From contig NZ_CAMPKE010000003.1 of assembly GCF_946887195.1 (NCBI RefSeq), forward strand, positions 192,732 to 256,731: DNA of 64,000 nt, read 5' to 3'. A program made the translations under genes and the position numbers. The stretch's first letter is position 1; each line of letters begins with the position of its first letter. The DNA is from an uncultured Halomonas sp. Lineage in GTDB: Bacteria; Pseudomonadota; Gammaproteobacteria; Pseudomonadales; Halomonadaceae. The notes beneath the pieces are model-generated. The model saw only the letters and a list, made by a program, of their open reading frames with translations, searched no databases and was not told the DNA's origin. Positions 27,934 through 39,025 of the stretch are shown piece after piece.

Positions 27934-28743
27934 TTAGGCATTAATGGCTTTCTTGGGGGCGAATTGAGGCTCGAACAAGCCAAGTGCCATGGCCTCGTGC
28001 ACCATGGCCATGATGTCCCGCTCGGCGAGGTCATGCAGCGTATGCAGGCCGTCGATCACATAGTACAGCGGTTGCAGGATATCGATGCGATAGGGTGTGC
28101 GCAGCGCATCGAGTGGATCGAAGACGTAGTGTGCCGGCACATCGGAGAGCGCATGGAAGGTCTCCTTCGGCGATGAGATGATCCCGCCGCCGTAGATGCG
28201 CAGTCCGGCTGGGGTATCGACCAGCCCGAACTCGACGGTCATCCAGTATAGCCGTGCCAGGTAGATGCGCTCCTGCTTGCTGGCCGCCAGACCCAGCTTG
28301 CCGTAGATCGCGGTGAACTCGGCGAACGACGGGTCGGTCAGCATCGGGCAGTGGCCGAATATCTCATGGAAGATATCCGGCTCCTGCAGGTAGTCCATCT
28401 CCTCCGGCGTGCGAATGAACGTCGCCACCGGGAAGCGGCGGTTGGCCAGCAGCTCGAAGAAGGTATTGAAGGGAATCAGCGCCGGCACTTGCGCGGTCCG
28501 CCAGCCGGTGGCCTCCATCAATACGCGATCGACATCGCCGAGCTGCGGTATGCGATCTTCCGCTAACGCCAGGCGTTCGAGGCCATCGATGTATTGCTGG
28601 CACACACGACCCTCGATGACTTCCATCTGGCGGCGCATCAGCGCCTGCCACGTGGCATTCTCGGTATCGTCGTAGTGGATGATGCCGTCGGCATTCGGCT
28701 GACGAGCCTGATAGTGGGTCGCTTTCTCGGCGCTCTTGTTCAT
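27934..28743 (-). CDS. phhA: Phenylalanine 4-monooxygenase
   Basis: Tetrahydropterin-dependent, non-haem iron hydroxylase converting phenylalanine to tyrosine. The iron ligands H126 and H131 (DIFHEIFGHCP) and E171 (WMTVEFGL) are intact. 269 residues, the usual length of the bacterial monodomain enzyme, which lacks the ACT regulatory domain of the animal one. First gene of the operon phhA-phhB-aminotransferase. It faces the TyrR-like regulator across a 272-base region carrying a TyrR box. Confidence 0.96.
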   Translation of the reverse strand: MNKSAEKATHYQARQPNADGIIHYDDTENATWQALMRRQMEVIEGRVCQQYIDGLERLALAEDRIPQLGDVDRVLMEATGWRTAQVPALIPFNTFFELLANRRFPVATFIRTPEEMDYLQEPDIFHEIFGHCPMLTDPSFAEFTAIYGKLGLAASKQERIYLARLYWMTVEFGLVDTPAGLRIYGGGIISSPKETFHALSDVPAHYVFDPLDALRTPYRIDILQPLYYVIDGLHTLHDLAERDIMAMVHEAMALGLFEPQFAPKKAINA

Positions 28744-28864
28744 GTCGGGTTCCCTGTAGACGGTGCTTGGAGTCGGGATATGTCATCAAGCATAGAGCGA
28801 CGCGCGCACCGGGGAAGGGCCAAGACCGGCGTTGCGGGCTCGAGTGCCTGTGCTTCTGTCAGCT

Positions 28865-28903
28865 TTTCGTTACGAAAGCGGCTACCAGCCGATTTAAAAT
28901 CGG
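28865..28903. promoter_or_regulatory. Two adjacent short palindromes in the phhA-tyrR intergenic region
   Basis: TTTCGTTACGAAA (28865-28877) and CCGATTTAAAATCGG (28889-28903) are perfect interrupted palindromes 11 bases apart, between the phhA start and the TyrR box. They do not fit the TyrR consensus and could bind another regulator. They could also be part of a promoter-proximal hairpin. Confidence 0.4.
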
Positions 28904-28939
28904 GAAAACCCGCCGTTTCGGCATTGAATGGCGGCTTTG

Positions 28940-28957
28940 TGTCACGCTATCTTTACA
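28940..28957. promoter_or_regulatory. Putative TyrR/PhhR box (phhA-tyrR)
   Basis: TGTCACGCTATCTTTACA fits the TyrR box pattern TGTAAA-N6-TTTACA with two mismatches, both in the left half. It lies 58 bases before the tyrR start codon and about 200 bases before phhA. A second site of the same form stands before hpd. Confidence 0.65.
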
Positions 28958-29015
28958 GCGAGTCACGCCGATGTGACGATCATTTCCGCCACGAACTTTC
29001 TCACCGGGTCAAACC

Positions 29016-30569
<1,554 letters not shown>

Positions 30570-30606
30570 GTGACCAGCGATCCCAAACGTTTTCGCACAT
30601 AGCATG

Positions 30607-31593
30607 TCATTCGAAGCCTACGACGTCATGCGGCACGTAGGGCGCTTCCAGCCGCTCGATCTCGTCCGCACTTAGGCTCACGTCGAGCGCGCCGATGGCC
30701 TGATCGAGATGGTGCGGCTTGCTGGCCCCGACGATGGGCGCGGTGATGCCGGGCTTATGCAGCAGCCAGGCTAGTGCGACCTGCGCCGGGGATACCGCCT
30801 TGTCTTCGGCCACCGCCTGCAACGCATCGATCACCGGCTGGTCGCGCTCCAGCCCCAGGTTCCAGTTGCGCATCTGCTCATCGCTCTTGGCGCGCGTGGT
30901 CAACCCTTCGCCGCCGACCGGCTTGCTGCCCGCCAGGATTCCGCGGGCCAGCGGGCTCCACGGGATCACGCCGACGCCCTGGTCGAGGCACTGGGGAATC
31001 ATCTCGCGCTCCTCCTCCCGGTAGATCAGGTTGACCATCGGTTGCATGGAGGAAAACGGCGTCCAGCCGTTGGTCCGAGCCACATGCTGCGCCTTGGCGA
31101 ATTGCCAGGCATGCATGCTTGAGGCGCCGATGTATAGCGCCTTGCCGGCTTTCACCACCTCATGCAGCGCCGCCATGGTCTCCTCGATCGGGGTGTGATA
31201 ATCCCAGCGATGGGTCTGGTAGAGATCGACGTAATCGGTGCCCAGGCGACGCAGGGAATCGTCGATCGCGTGGTGAATGTGCTTGCGTGACAAGCCGCGC
31301 TCGTTGGGACCTTTATTGCCGGTCGGGTTATAGACCTTGGTGGCGATGACCACCTCTTCGCGGCGGGCGAAGTCCTTCAGTGCCCGCCCGATCACCGTCT
31401 CGGAAGCCCCATCGGAATACATGTCGGCGGTATCGAAGAAGTTGATTCCGGCATCCAGCGCTTGCTGGATGAATGGGCGACTCTGGGTCTCGTCGAGCAC
31501 CCAATCCCGCCATTGCGGGGTTCCGTAGGTCATGGTTCCCAGGCACAGCGGCGAAACGCTCAGTCCGGTCATGCCTAAGCGGCGATAGTGCAT
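30607..31593 (-). CDS. Aldo/keto reductase (Tas/YajO-like)
   Basis: 328-residue AKR with an (alpha/beta)8 barrel. Catalytic Asp/Tyr lie in NFFDTADMYSDGASE, Lys in VVIATKVYNP and His in LYQTHRWD. The start at 31593 gives the standard MHYRRLGMTGLSVSPLCLGTM-like opening; the open frame extends much further upstream without conservation. It converges on tyrR and is divergent from the condensin-like operon. Substrate unknown. Confidence 0.88.
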   Translation of the reverse strand: MHYRRLGMTGLSVSPLCLGTMTYGTPQWRDWVLDETQSRPFIQQALDAGINFFDTADMYSDGASETVIGRALKDFARREEVVIATKVYNPTGNKGPNERGLSRKHIHHAIDDSLRRLGTDYVDLYQTHRWDYHTPIEETMAALHEVVKAGKALYIGASSMHAWQFAKAQHVARTNGWTPFSSMQPMVNLIYREEEREMIPQCLDQGVGVIPWSPLARGILAGSKPVGGEGLTTRAKSDEQMRNWNLGLERDQPVIDALQAVAEDKAVSPAQVALAWLLHKPGITAPIVGASKPHHLDQAIGALDVSLSADEIERLEAPYVPHDVVGFE

Positions 31594-31734
31594 GGCTCTG
31601 CTCCGTTGATTGCATGGAATTACACCATAGCAGGCAAACGAATAGGCCATCGCAAAGTGGCCGCTTCTCTTGATGAAGAATGACCCACCGCGCCTGCCTT
31701 GGCATAATGGCGCTTTTTGCCAGCGGGGAGATGC

Positions 31735-33198
31735 ATGATCGCCTGGAGCAAGTTGCTCGTCGCCACCACGCGGTTGATCGACCTCCACGACAGCGCCCAT
31801 GAGCCGGGCTCGGCGTTCGTGCAGGTCAGCCAGGAACAGCGCCGCGGCTTGCGCGACGGCTACTGGCTGGATATCGGCTGCTTGCTGCTCGACTACCTGC
31901 TGGATGTCGATTTCGCGACCAACAGCGCATTCGTCTCGCAGACCCGTTGTCTGGCGCAATTGCGCGAGCATTATCCTGAACTGCCCCACGACGACCTGGC
32001 CTTCGTCGTCAACCTGCTCTCGACGCCCAGCGAGATTCACTATCGTGCCGCCAGCGATGACGACATGCGAGGCGCGAGCAGCACCAAGCGTACCGCGCTG
32101 ATCGAGAAACAGGGCCAGACCGGTCAGGTGCGCCTGACACCCAGTGGTCGCCAGGCGGTGACGCTGGCCAGCCAGGTCGAGGACCTGCTGTACTCCGAGT
32201 ACGATGCCGCCAAGGTGCTCGCTGCCTTGGCCAGGAGCGACTTCGCGCGCATTCCCGACATCACCAACCAGATCCTGATGGCGATTCGCGCCCTGACTCA
32301 GGAGCTGCGCCGGGTACGCGAAAACCCCACCCGCGAGGGCAAGCTCAGCGCATTCCTAGATAACGAGCGTCACTACCACAATGCGCTGTCGACGATTCAG
32401 AGCACGCTGCTCAGCGCGCGCTCGCAGCTTTCCGCTCCGGAGGCAATCCAGCGCTTCGAAGCGTGGCGTGAGCGCCAGGATAACGACTGGGACCTGCGCA
32501 TGCTGTCGGGGGCGATCGGGCGGGTACTCACGGCGATCGAAAACCTCTCGCGGCGGCTTTCCGAGCTGCTTTCGGATATCGCGCAAGGGCGCATCCAATC
32601 GATGGGCGTGGTCGATTTCGCCGACCTGTCGCGACGGTTATTGAATGAGCCGCTACCGGAACCGCTGCGCAATGTGCTCATCAAGCGCATGATGCCGTTC
32701 GGCCTGGCCGTCGCCATGCCGCGTGTCGAGCCGCTGATTCCATTGATCGAGACACGCCGCGCCGAAAAGAGCGCCACGGCACTGGTGTTCGACGAGCAGG
32801 GCGATGGCCAGCCGGAAGATCCGTTGTTGGCGCGTTTTCTCGAGGCGCATGGGCCGGCGCTTCGCGAGCGCCTGAGCGAGGCACCGCTATCGTTGCCCGA
32901 GGCGCTGAGCGAAGGCTGGCACCGTTTCGAGGGCGATGATTGCCTGGCCCAATTGCTCAACACCTTCGTCGATACCCATCTGCTCGATGAACGCCTGACG
33001 GTGGGCATCGAAGCCGATGGATTCGCCATCGAGCTGAGCGACGGGCGCCGCATCGAGGGCGCGGTGACGCCTTCCCTACGTTTCCTACAGGCGCCTGGGG
33101 CCGCGCCCACGCCACATCCTTCCGAAACCGTGCCACCTTCCAGGCTTGAATCTTCAGACGCGGCAGACGATGTTGCCGCTCAGGATACGTATTCATGA
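31735..33198 (+). CDS. MukF/MksF-like kleisin subunit of a condensin-like complex
   Basis: 487 residues. The ATG at 31735 has GGGGAG upstream and is preferred to a TTG at 31717. The N-terminal third looks winged-helix-like (WLDIGCLLLDYLLDVDF and VRLTPSGRQAVTLASQVEDLL). The middle is helical with coiled-coil potential (TQELRRVRENPTREGKL onward), and the end could form a C-terminal wing contacting the SMC head. Assignment rests on the order kleisin, MukE-like, SMC with ATGA overlaps, and on MukF-like layout; overall similarity to E. coli MukF is low. The kleisin would bridge the SMC heads and recruit the MukE-like protein. Confidence 0.68.
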   Translation: MIAWSKLLVATTRLIDLHDSAHEPGSAFVQVSQEQRRGLRDGYWLDIGCLLLDYLLDVDFATNSAFVSQTRCLAQLREHYPELPHDDLAFVVNLLSTPSEIHYRAASDDDMRGASSTKRTALIEKQGQTGQVRLTPSGRQAVTLASQVEDLLYSEYDAAKVLAALARSDFARIPDITNQILMAIRALTQELRRVRENPTREGKLSAFLDNERHYHNALSTIQSTLLSARSQLSAPEAIQRFEAWRERQDNDWDLRMLSGAIGRVLTAIENLSRRLSELLSDIAQGRIQSMGVVDFADLSRRLLNEPLPEPLRNVLIKRMMPFGLAVAMPRVEPLIPLIETRRAEKSATALVFDEQGDGQPEDPLLARFLEAHGPALRERLSEAPLSLPEALSEGWHRFEGDDCLAQLLNTFVDTHLLDERLTVGIEADGFAIELSDGRRIEGAVTPSLRFLQAPGAAPTPHPSETVPPSRLESSDAADDVAAQDTYS

Positions 33199-34124
33199 AC
33201 ATGACCGAGATGGGCGAAGTGGTCGCCTACCTGCTGCGCTACCGCACCGCCGAGCGCCAACCCGGCGGTGGCCGCAAGCGCCGCGCCGCGCGCGAAGGCC
33301 AACTCGCCGAGCGTGACGTTTGCGCGCTGATCGACGATGCGCTGGATACCGAGCGCGAGTCGCTGCGCGATTTTCTCGCCGGGCAGGGCCTACGCCTGCG
33401 CGTATTCGAGCCTGGCGACTATCCCGGTATCGCGCCCGGCTCGCGGCTCTACGCGCTGGTACCCGATCCCGAACTCGAACAACCGCCGCTGTATACCCGC
33501 GATCCGGTCTTTGCCGCCCTGCGCCTGCGCCAGGAGAGCCGCGCCGAGCTGGCGCAGTGGTATCTGCAACTATGGCTGCTGCTGCACACGCTGCTCTATA
33601 CCCGTCTGAATCGCGCGCTATCCGATGTCAGCCGCTATCAGGAAGCGACCTTCGCCACCACGGAACTGGTCGAGCTGCTGCGCGAGCAGCTCGAGGAGCT
33701 GCGTGGTCTGGGCGATACCGCTCCCGAGACCAGCCGTGCGTTGCTCGACGAGCGCGGCGAGGATCTCGCCCGGCGGGTGAAGGCCTTTATCGATCTGCAA
33801 ATGCGTGCCGGCCAGCTCGAGGCGGTGCGCGAAACCGTGGCTGACGGCAACGGCGATGTCTGGCAGCAAACCCTGTTGGGCGCGCTCGAAGCGGAGCAGG
33901 TCGGGGTGCATCACCTGTCGCATCTGGTCGAACTGATCGCGGGCCAAGAGGGCCAGGATTCGGCAACCGCGAGCGAGACTAGTGCCGAACGGGACCACCG
34001 CGATGCCGATACGCCGGATGAGCCCGACCCGGCAGCCGCCCTCGACGAAACCGACGCCGATGTCGTGGAAGCCGACCTGTTCGCCGATGACGAAGCGCTG
34101 GAAGTAACCGGAGGCCGCCCATGA
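33195..34124 (+). CDS. MukE/MksE-like accessory subunit
   Basis: 309 residues, overlapping the kleisin stop (ATGA) and the SMC start (ATGA), so the three genes are translationally coupled. The N-terminal part (MTEMGEVVAYLLRYRTAE with a basic GGRKRRAAREGQL stretch, then LDTERESLRDFLAGQGLRL) resembles tandem winged-helix condensin partners. The centre is helical and the last about 60 residues are strongly acidic. The family call is mostly by position, size and composition. It is longer than E. coli MukE (about 230 residues). Confidence 0.6.
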   Translation: MNMTEMGEVVAYLLRYRTAERQPGGGRKRRAAREGQLAERDVCALIDDALDTERESLRDFLAGQGLRLRVFEPGDYPGIAPGSRLYALVPDPELEQPPLYTRDPVFAALRLRQESRAELAQWYLQLWLLLHTLLYTRLNRALSDVSRYQEATFATTELVELLREQLEELRGLGDTAPETSRALLDERGEDLARRVKAFIDLQMRAGQLEAVRETVADGNGDVWQQTLLGALEAEQVGVHHLSHLVELIAGQEGQDSATASETSAERDHRDADTPDEPDPAAALDETDADVVEADLFADDEALEVTGGRP

Positions 34125-37100
34125 GCGTCATCAACCGTATCGAAGTGGCCAACCTGCTCAACAAGCACGGCGATATCGCATCCCCCTGGGATGCCAAGAT
34201 GCGCCATCTGCTGCTCGATCTGCGTGGGCAATCCAGCGCCATCAGCATGGAGAACGGCTTCGGCAAGACGACGCTGGCCGAGGCATTGATCGGACTGCTG
34301 TCGCGCGATCGGTCGCTGCTCGCTCGCGCGCGGCGCAAGTGCTCGCCGGCAACCGTCGCTGGCCAGGGGCGTAGCTGGTCCCACCTGCGTGTCGAGTTTC
34401 GCTCGGGCAGCGCTGAGCAATCCGACATGCTCGCCGCCGCTGGCGAAGAGGTCGCCGGCGAGACGTTCGTGTTCGGCATGTACGGCTACAGCGACGGTAG
34501 CGGCCTGTCGTTCTATCACTACGCCGGCGCGTTCGATGACGTGCCGGTGCAGCATGTCACCCGCGACGGCAAGCTGGCGCTATACGCCAATGCCGATGTG
34601 CAGGCGATGATGCGCGCACATGGCGTGACCCGCAGCGCCAATCGCGAGGAGTGGCTCGATGCCGTGGGAACGCATATCTCACGGCGTGAACTGGCCCAGC
34701 TTGCGGCATTCCAGAAGGAGGGTGGCGCCGACAAGAGCCAGATCTTCAACGCCATCAAGCCGCGCGCCGGCGAGAAGGCCGACCAGGCGTTCTTCTTCGA
34801 GGTGCTGGCGCCGCAGATTCTGTCCGGCGCGACGCGCGGCGAGACCGACGAGGGCGAGGAGCTGATCGAGGATGTCATTCTCAACTCGGGTTCCAAGGTC
34901 ACCGAGCTGCGCCACCGGCTGAGCGAGGCCGAAAGCGATCACAAGCGGGCCGAAGACAAGGTCGCGCGGCTCGATGAGCTCAATACCCAGGGCGCGGCAT
35001 TGTTCGAGGCGCGTGATGCGCTCGCCACGCTGGACGAGGGCTTGGCGGCGAGTGAGCGCTTGCTGGGGGGGCAGGCGTTGATGGCGCTGCCGGGCCTGCC
35101 GGGCCGTCCATCCAGCGCGGACGACATCACTCCCGAGCTGATCGCCGGTTTCGCCTGGGGTGCCGGCGATACCGATCGGCCGCGCGTTTCCATCCGGCTG
35201 CTCGCCACGTTATCCGGTCAGAGCGAACGCGAGGTGCGCCAGGCATTGTCCGAGCGTGGGGCTCGGGTCGATTCCCATCGCCGCTTGATTCACCTGCCCG
35301 AGGCGAGTTGGCCCAGCGCGAAAGACGTCAATCACGTCGCGTTTGGCGCGGCTCGCGACTGGCTCGACGACAGCCATGCATTCGCCGACGATTCGGCCCG
35401 CTATCGCGCTCTGGCGCAGCTGGACGAGGCCGCCGAGGCCTTCGAGTCCCTGGACGGCAATCGTTTCCGCGAGGAGGTGATCGCCGACCGCGAATACCTC
35501 AAGGAGTTGAAGACCGACGCCCGGCACCTCGACGAGCGATGGGAGCGACTCGATCGTGAGCGCGAGCAGCTCGAATCGCGCCAGCGCGAATTCACCGATA
35601 ATCAGAGCTTCTATACCCAGGCACTGGCCCAGGGACTGTTCAGCGAGGCTGAGCTCGAGGCCCCGGATGCCACCGGGCAAGCTGCGACGGCCGACGCCGA
35701 GCAGGCGCGTCAGGCGTTGAACGCGCATATCTCGCGCATGGCCAAACTCGAAGACACCGCCAACTGGCATGCCGAGTTCAAGGCTAGCCATCCACAGACC
35801 GCACCCGGTGAATGGCTGGCGCTGAAAACCGAGCAGCAGGAAGCGCTATCCAGCGAACTCGAGGAGATCGCCGATGAGCTGGAACGTATCGAGTCGCAGC
35901 ATCGGCACGCCCGTGATGAGCTCGCTGAATGTCATGGCGAGCGTCAGCGCCTGGAGGGCGAGCAGGGGCCGCTCAAGCAGGGGCGAGACGCTTGGCAAGC
36001 CTTTGCCGATGGCTGGCCCAACGAGCCGATCGAAGATTTCTGGTCGCGTAGAAAAGCCGAATTGGCCGACCTTCGGCAGCAGTGCCAGCGCCAGCGTCAG
36101 CGCCAGGAGGAGGCGCGAGCCAACCGTGCACGGTTGGCGCCGCTCGCCGAAGCCGCACGGCGCTATGCGCAATTGCACCATGACGACGATCCGGTACACC
36201 TGCGAGACCGGCTTTACCGGGAGTCCCGCGAGCTCGATGACGAGAGCCACCGGCAGGCCCTGGAAGAGAGCCGGCTGCGTGATTTGCATCAAGCCTGGCT
36301 GAGGTTTGGCGAATTGAGCGAGCTAGCGCCCGCTGTCTGGCTCAAGGATGCCAAGGCGCGCTATCCCCGGCTGTTGCGTGAGTCGCAGGAACTGACGGAA
36401 GCCATCGCCAATCGTGAGCAGTATCTGGAAAGTCTTTCCGGCGACCCATTGGCGCGTCAAGTCGCCGAGTCCGACGCGCATCGTCTGCTCGATGATGCCG
36501 GTATCGCTTTCACACCGCTACATGACGCATTGACCGGCGCCGAGGATAACCAAGGCCAGCGTCGCGAGTGGCTGGCGCAGGCTGCCGGGCAACTGTTTGC
36601 CCCGGTGATCGACGGTGAAGCGGCGGCACATGACGCCGCCGAGCGCCTGATCGAGCGTGGGCTTGGCGTGCCGGTCATCGAGGCGCGGCGGCTGGCCGAG
36701 TGCCTGGCCACTGGCCAGCCGCCTCTCGGCGCAGTGCAGGGAGTGGAGACCCTGGCGGTGAAGGCGGCGCTGGATCCGCAGTACCTGGCTGAGTTGCGTG
36801 ACGAGACCCAGCGGCGCCTGGGCATCGATCGTGAGCGCCGCGTCGCGCTGGACGATGAAATCGCCCGCATCGACCCGCATGGCGAGCGCTTCGCCCTGGC
36901 CCTGGGCGCCCAAACGGCCAGCGAGGAAAAGGTCGAGGCGGCGCTCGACGCATTGGCCGAGCGCCAGGCAGCGCTGCATGGGCAACGTGAGCGGCTGGCG
37001 CCGCGCATGACCGATGACGCACTGACGGCGATCGACGATTTCCAGCGTTACCTACTGGAAGGCGGTGACAGGGCGCTGGAAGTGGCCGCCGAGGAACTGG

Positions 37101-39025
37101 CCGACGCCGAGCGCCAACTGGCCGAACTGGCACCTAGTGCCGAACGGGCCGAGCGGGAATTGAACGCCCATGGCGCGACGTGGCTGGCCGCCGAGAAGTT
37201 CGCCGATGCCGGTGGCGTTGAGAGGCTTTCGGTGCTCGAGGCTCGGCTAATCACGTTGGGCGAGCAGGCAGCGGTGGCTGATCAGCGTCTGTCACAGACC
37301 ATCGAACGCCTGGAGACGCTGCGTCAGCGTCGCGATGATCTCGATAGCCAGCGCCGTGCATTATTCGCCGACGGTGAGCGCGACAGGCTGCGTACGTTGG
37401 CAACCTTCGAAAGCGAGGGTGGTGTGGCATTCATGGCGAGCGCCGAAGCGCGCCAGGCCGATCTCGATGCGGCCTTGCTGACCGCCAGTCGGCGTGCCGA
37501 TTTCGATTTCGCGCGCATTCGTGCCTATCTCGATGTGCGTGACGAGAGTGGCGGCAGCCAGAAGCTCGAGCGCGAAATCGCCCGTCTCAAGCGTGAACGG
37601 GACGAAGCGCATGCCGCGCGCAAGGCCAATGGCAAACAGCAGCAGGATATCGAGGCGCGCCTCGACGACAACCAGCGCGCCATGAGCTGGACCGATCAGT
37701 TGGCGATCGCCTGGCTGGAGGTGCTGCGTGAGCTTTCCAGCGGCTGGCGGGAGCGTCTGGCAATACTCGACGATCTCGCCGCATCGAGCCGCTGGCCAAG
37801 CGAACACCCCGAGGCCGATGCACTGGACGAGACACTGCTCGATTGGCGGCGCCTGGCGGGTGAGGGCAACGATAATAAGGCAGATGACACGCTCGATCTT
37901 GCCGCACTGGAAACCTGTCAGCAGGCTCTGCTCGATGCGTTGGGAGCGCTGAATATCGGCGAGCGCTCGCGCAATCGCGAGCGTCAGGCCAGGGAGGTCG
38001 AGAGCCGCGAACGGCAATTGGCCAAGGCGCTTTCCGATGCCGGCGACAGCCGCTTGTTCAACGACACCGAGCGCGCGCGGCTCGCGATACTGGATGGCGC
38101 GAGCCCAGCGGCATTGGTCGATCTGCGTGCGCTGCATGCACAGCTCGACGTGCAGCTCGACGATCACCGCGAGCGGGTCGGCAAGCTGCACGCCTCGCGC
38201 GAGCATATCGAGGGCACTCTGGTCGAGCGTCTGGGTTCGATCATCACCGACGCCGCCGGCAATCTGGATATCCTCAAGCGCGTAGCCCGACGCACCAGCG
38301 AAGGCGGCGCCTTCTTCGAGGTCAAGTCCTCGTTGATTGGCGACGATGCGGTGCGTGAGCTGATCCAGCAACTGCTTGCCGATATCGACGAGCATCAGGC
38401 CGCCCAGCGCAGGCGACTGCAGCAAGAGGGCGTGAACACGGGTAGCGATCGACGTCGCAAGGACGAGGAACTGACTCGGCAGATTCGTCGGCGCATTTAC
38501 CGTGGCCTGTTCCGCGACGTCTCGATTCGCCTCCGCCACGACGCCATTCGCCCGCATGGCCGGCTGTTCTCGCTCAACGAGGACATGTCCGAGGGCCAGC
38601 GCGAAGCGGTATCGCTGATGTGGCTGGTCAAGCTCTCCGAGTTCGCCATCGAGCGCGAACTGCGCGAGTTGCCCGGCACCCACAAGCGCCGCGCCCGGGC
38701 CAGTCGCGAGAGCGTGATCCTGCTCGACGGGCTGTTCTCCAAGCTCTCGCATCGCCGCCTGATCCAGGACTCGTTGGAGTCGCTGCGCAACACGCGTGGG
38801 CGCTTCCAGATGATCGGGCTCATCCATAATCCCAACTACGAGAACGACGCGGCGATCTTCCCCACGTATCTGGTCGGCAGCGTGATCGGCGGTCAACAGG
38901 GCCAGGGTGGTCACGTCGTGGTGCGCGATGGCCGGGTGATTGCGCCTGAAGCCATCGGGCGCGGTGCTGGCGAGGCCAGCCTGTTCGGCATTCATGTCAC
39001 GCAACCGGCGACCGAGGAGACCTGA
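34121..39025 (+). CDS. MukB/MksB-like SMC ATPase, 1634 residues
   Basis: Giant coiled-coil ATPase with nucleotide-binding head parts at both ends. The Walker A-like loop is MENGFGKTT (K49). The C-terminal signature is SEGQ (1490-1493) in NEDMSEGQREAVSLMW. The Walker B segment is VILLDGLFSKLS (D1536), with Gly1537 where ABC/SMC ATPases normally carry the catalytic Glu. Residues about 350-410 (from RVSIRLLATLSGQSEREVRQ) look like a small winged-helix insert before the first long coiled coil. Most of residues 430-1400 is heptad-rich, with a likely hinge region near the middle. E. coli MukB is about 1490 residues. It is last of three overlapping genes; a globin gene begins at the base after its stop. 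A Wadjet JetC role is possible but no JetD nuclease gene is present. Confidence 0.8.
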   Translation: MSVINRIEVANLLNKHGDIASPWDAKMRHLLLDLRGQSSAISMENGFGKTTLAEALIGLLSRDRSLLARARRKCSPATVAGQGRSWSHLRVEFRSGSAEQSDMLAAAGEEVAGETFVFGMYGYSDGSGLSFYHYAGAFDDVPVQHVTRDGKLALYANADVQAMMRAHGVTRSANREEWLDAVGTHISRRELAQLAAFQKEGGADKSQIFNAIKPRAGEKADQAFFFEVLAPQILSGATRGETDEGEELIEDVILNSGSKVTELRHRLSEAESDHKRAEDKVARLDELNTQGAALFEARDALATLDEGLAASERLLGGQALMALPGLPGRPSSADDITPELIAGFAWGAGDTDRPRVSIRLLATLSGQSEREVRQALSERGARVDSHRRLIHLPEASWPSAKDVNHVAFGAARDWLDDSHAFADDSARYRALAQLDEAAEAFESLDGNRFREEVIADREYLKELKTDARHLDERWERLDREREQLESRQREFTDNQSFYTQALAQGLFSEAELEAPDATGQAATADAEQARQALNAHISRMAKLEDTANWHAEFKASHPQTAPGEWLALKTEQQEALSSELEEIADELERIESQHRHARDELAECHGERQRLEGEQGPLKQGRDAWQAFADGWPNEPIEDFWSRRKAELADLRQQCQRQRQRQEEARANRARLAPLAEAARRYAQLHHDDDPVHLRDRLYRESRELDDESHRQALEESRLRDLHQAWLRFGELSELAPAVWLKDAKARYPRLLRESQELTEAIANREQYLESLSGDPLARQVAESDAHRLLDDAGIAFTPLHDALTGAEDNQGQRREWLAQAAGQLFAPVIDGEAAAHDAAERLIERGLGVPVIEARRLAECLATGQPPLGAVQGVETLAVKAALDPQYLAELRDETQRRLGIDRERRVALDDEIARIDPHGERFALALGAQTASEEKVEAALDALAERQAALHGQRERLAPRMTDDALTAIDDFQRYLLEGGDRALEVAAEELADAERQLAELAPSAERAERELNAHGATWLAAEKFADAGGVERLSVLEARLITLGEQAAVADQRLSQTIERLETLRQRRDDLDSQRRALFADGERDRLRTLATFESEGGVAFMASAEARQADLDAALLTASRRADFDFARIRAYLDVRDESGGSQKLEREIARLKRERDEAHAARKANGKQQQDIEARLDDNQRAMSWTDQLAIAWLEVLRELSSGWRERLAILDDLAASSRWPSEHPEADALDETLLDWRRLAGEGNDNKADDTLDLAALETCQQALLDALGALNIGERSRNRERQAREVESRERQLAKALSDAGDSRLFNDTERARLAILDGASPAALVDLRALHAQLDVQLDDHRERVGKLHASREHIEGTLVERLGSIITDAAGNLDILKRVARRTSEGGAFFEVKSSLIGDDAVRELIQQLLADIDEHQAAQRRRLQQEGVNTGSDRRRKDEELTRQIRRRIYRGLFRDVSIRLRHDAIRPHGRLFSLNEDMSEGQREAVSLMWLVKLSEFAIERELRELPGTHKRRARASRESVILLDGLFSKLSHRRLIQDSLESLRNTRGRFQMIGLIHNPNYENDAAIFPTYLVGSVIGGQQGQGGHVVVRDGRVIAPEAIGRGAGEASLFGIHVTQPATEET

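Noticed and set aside
37361..39004. 547-codon open frame antisense to the SMC gene
   Set aside because: Composition resembles other antisense shadows (His- and Gln-rich), while the plus frame carries ATPase motifs and overlaps the upstream gene in an operon.
31735..39025. Complete Wadjet (JetABCD) defence system
   Set aside because: No JetD/MksG-type nuclease is present on either side; neighbours are an aldo/keto reductase and a globin. Reported only as a condensin-like operon.
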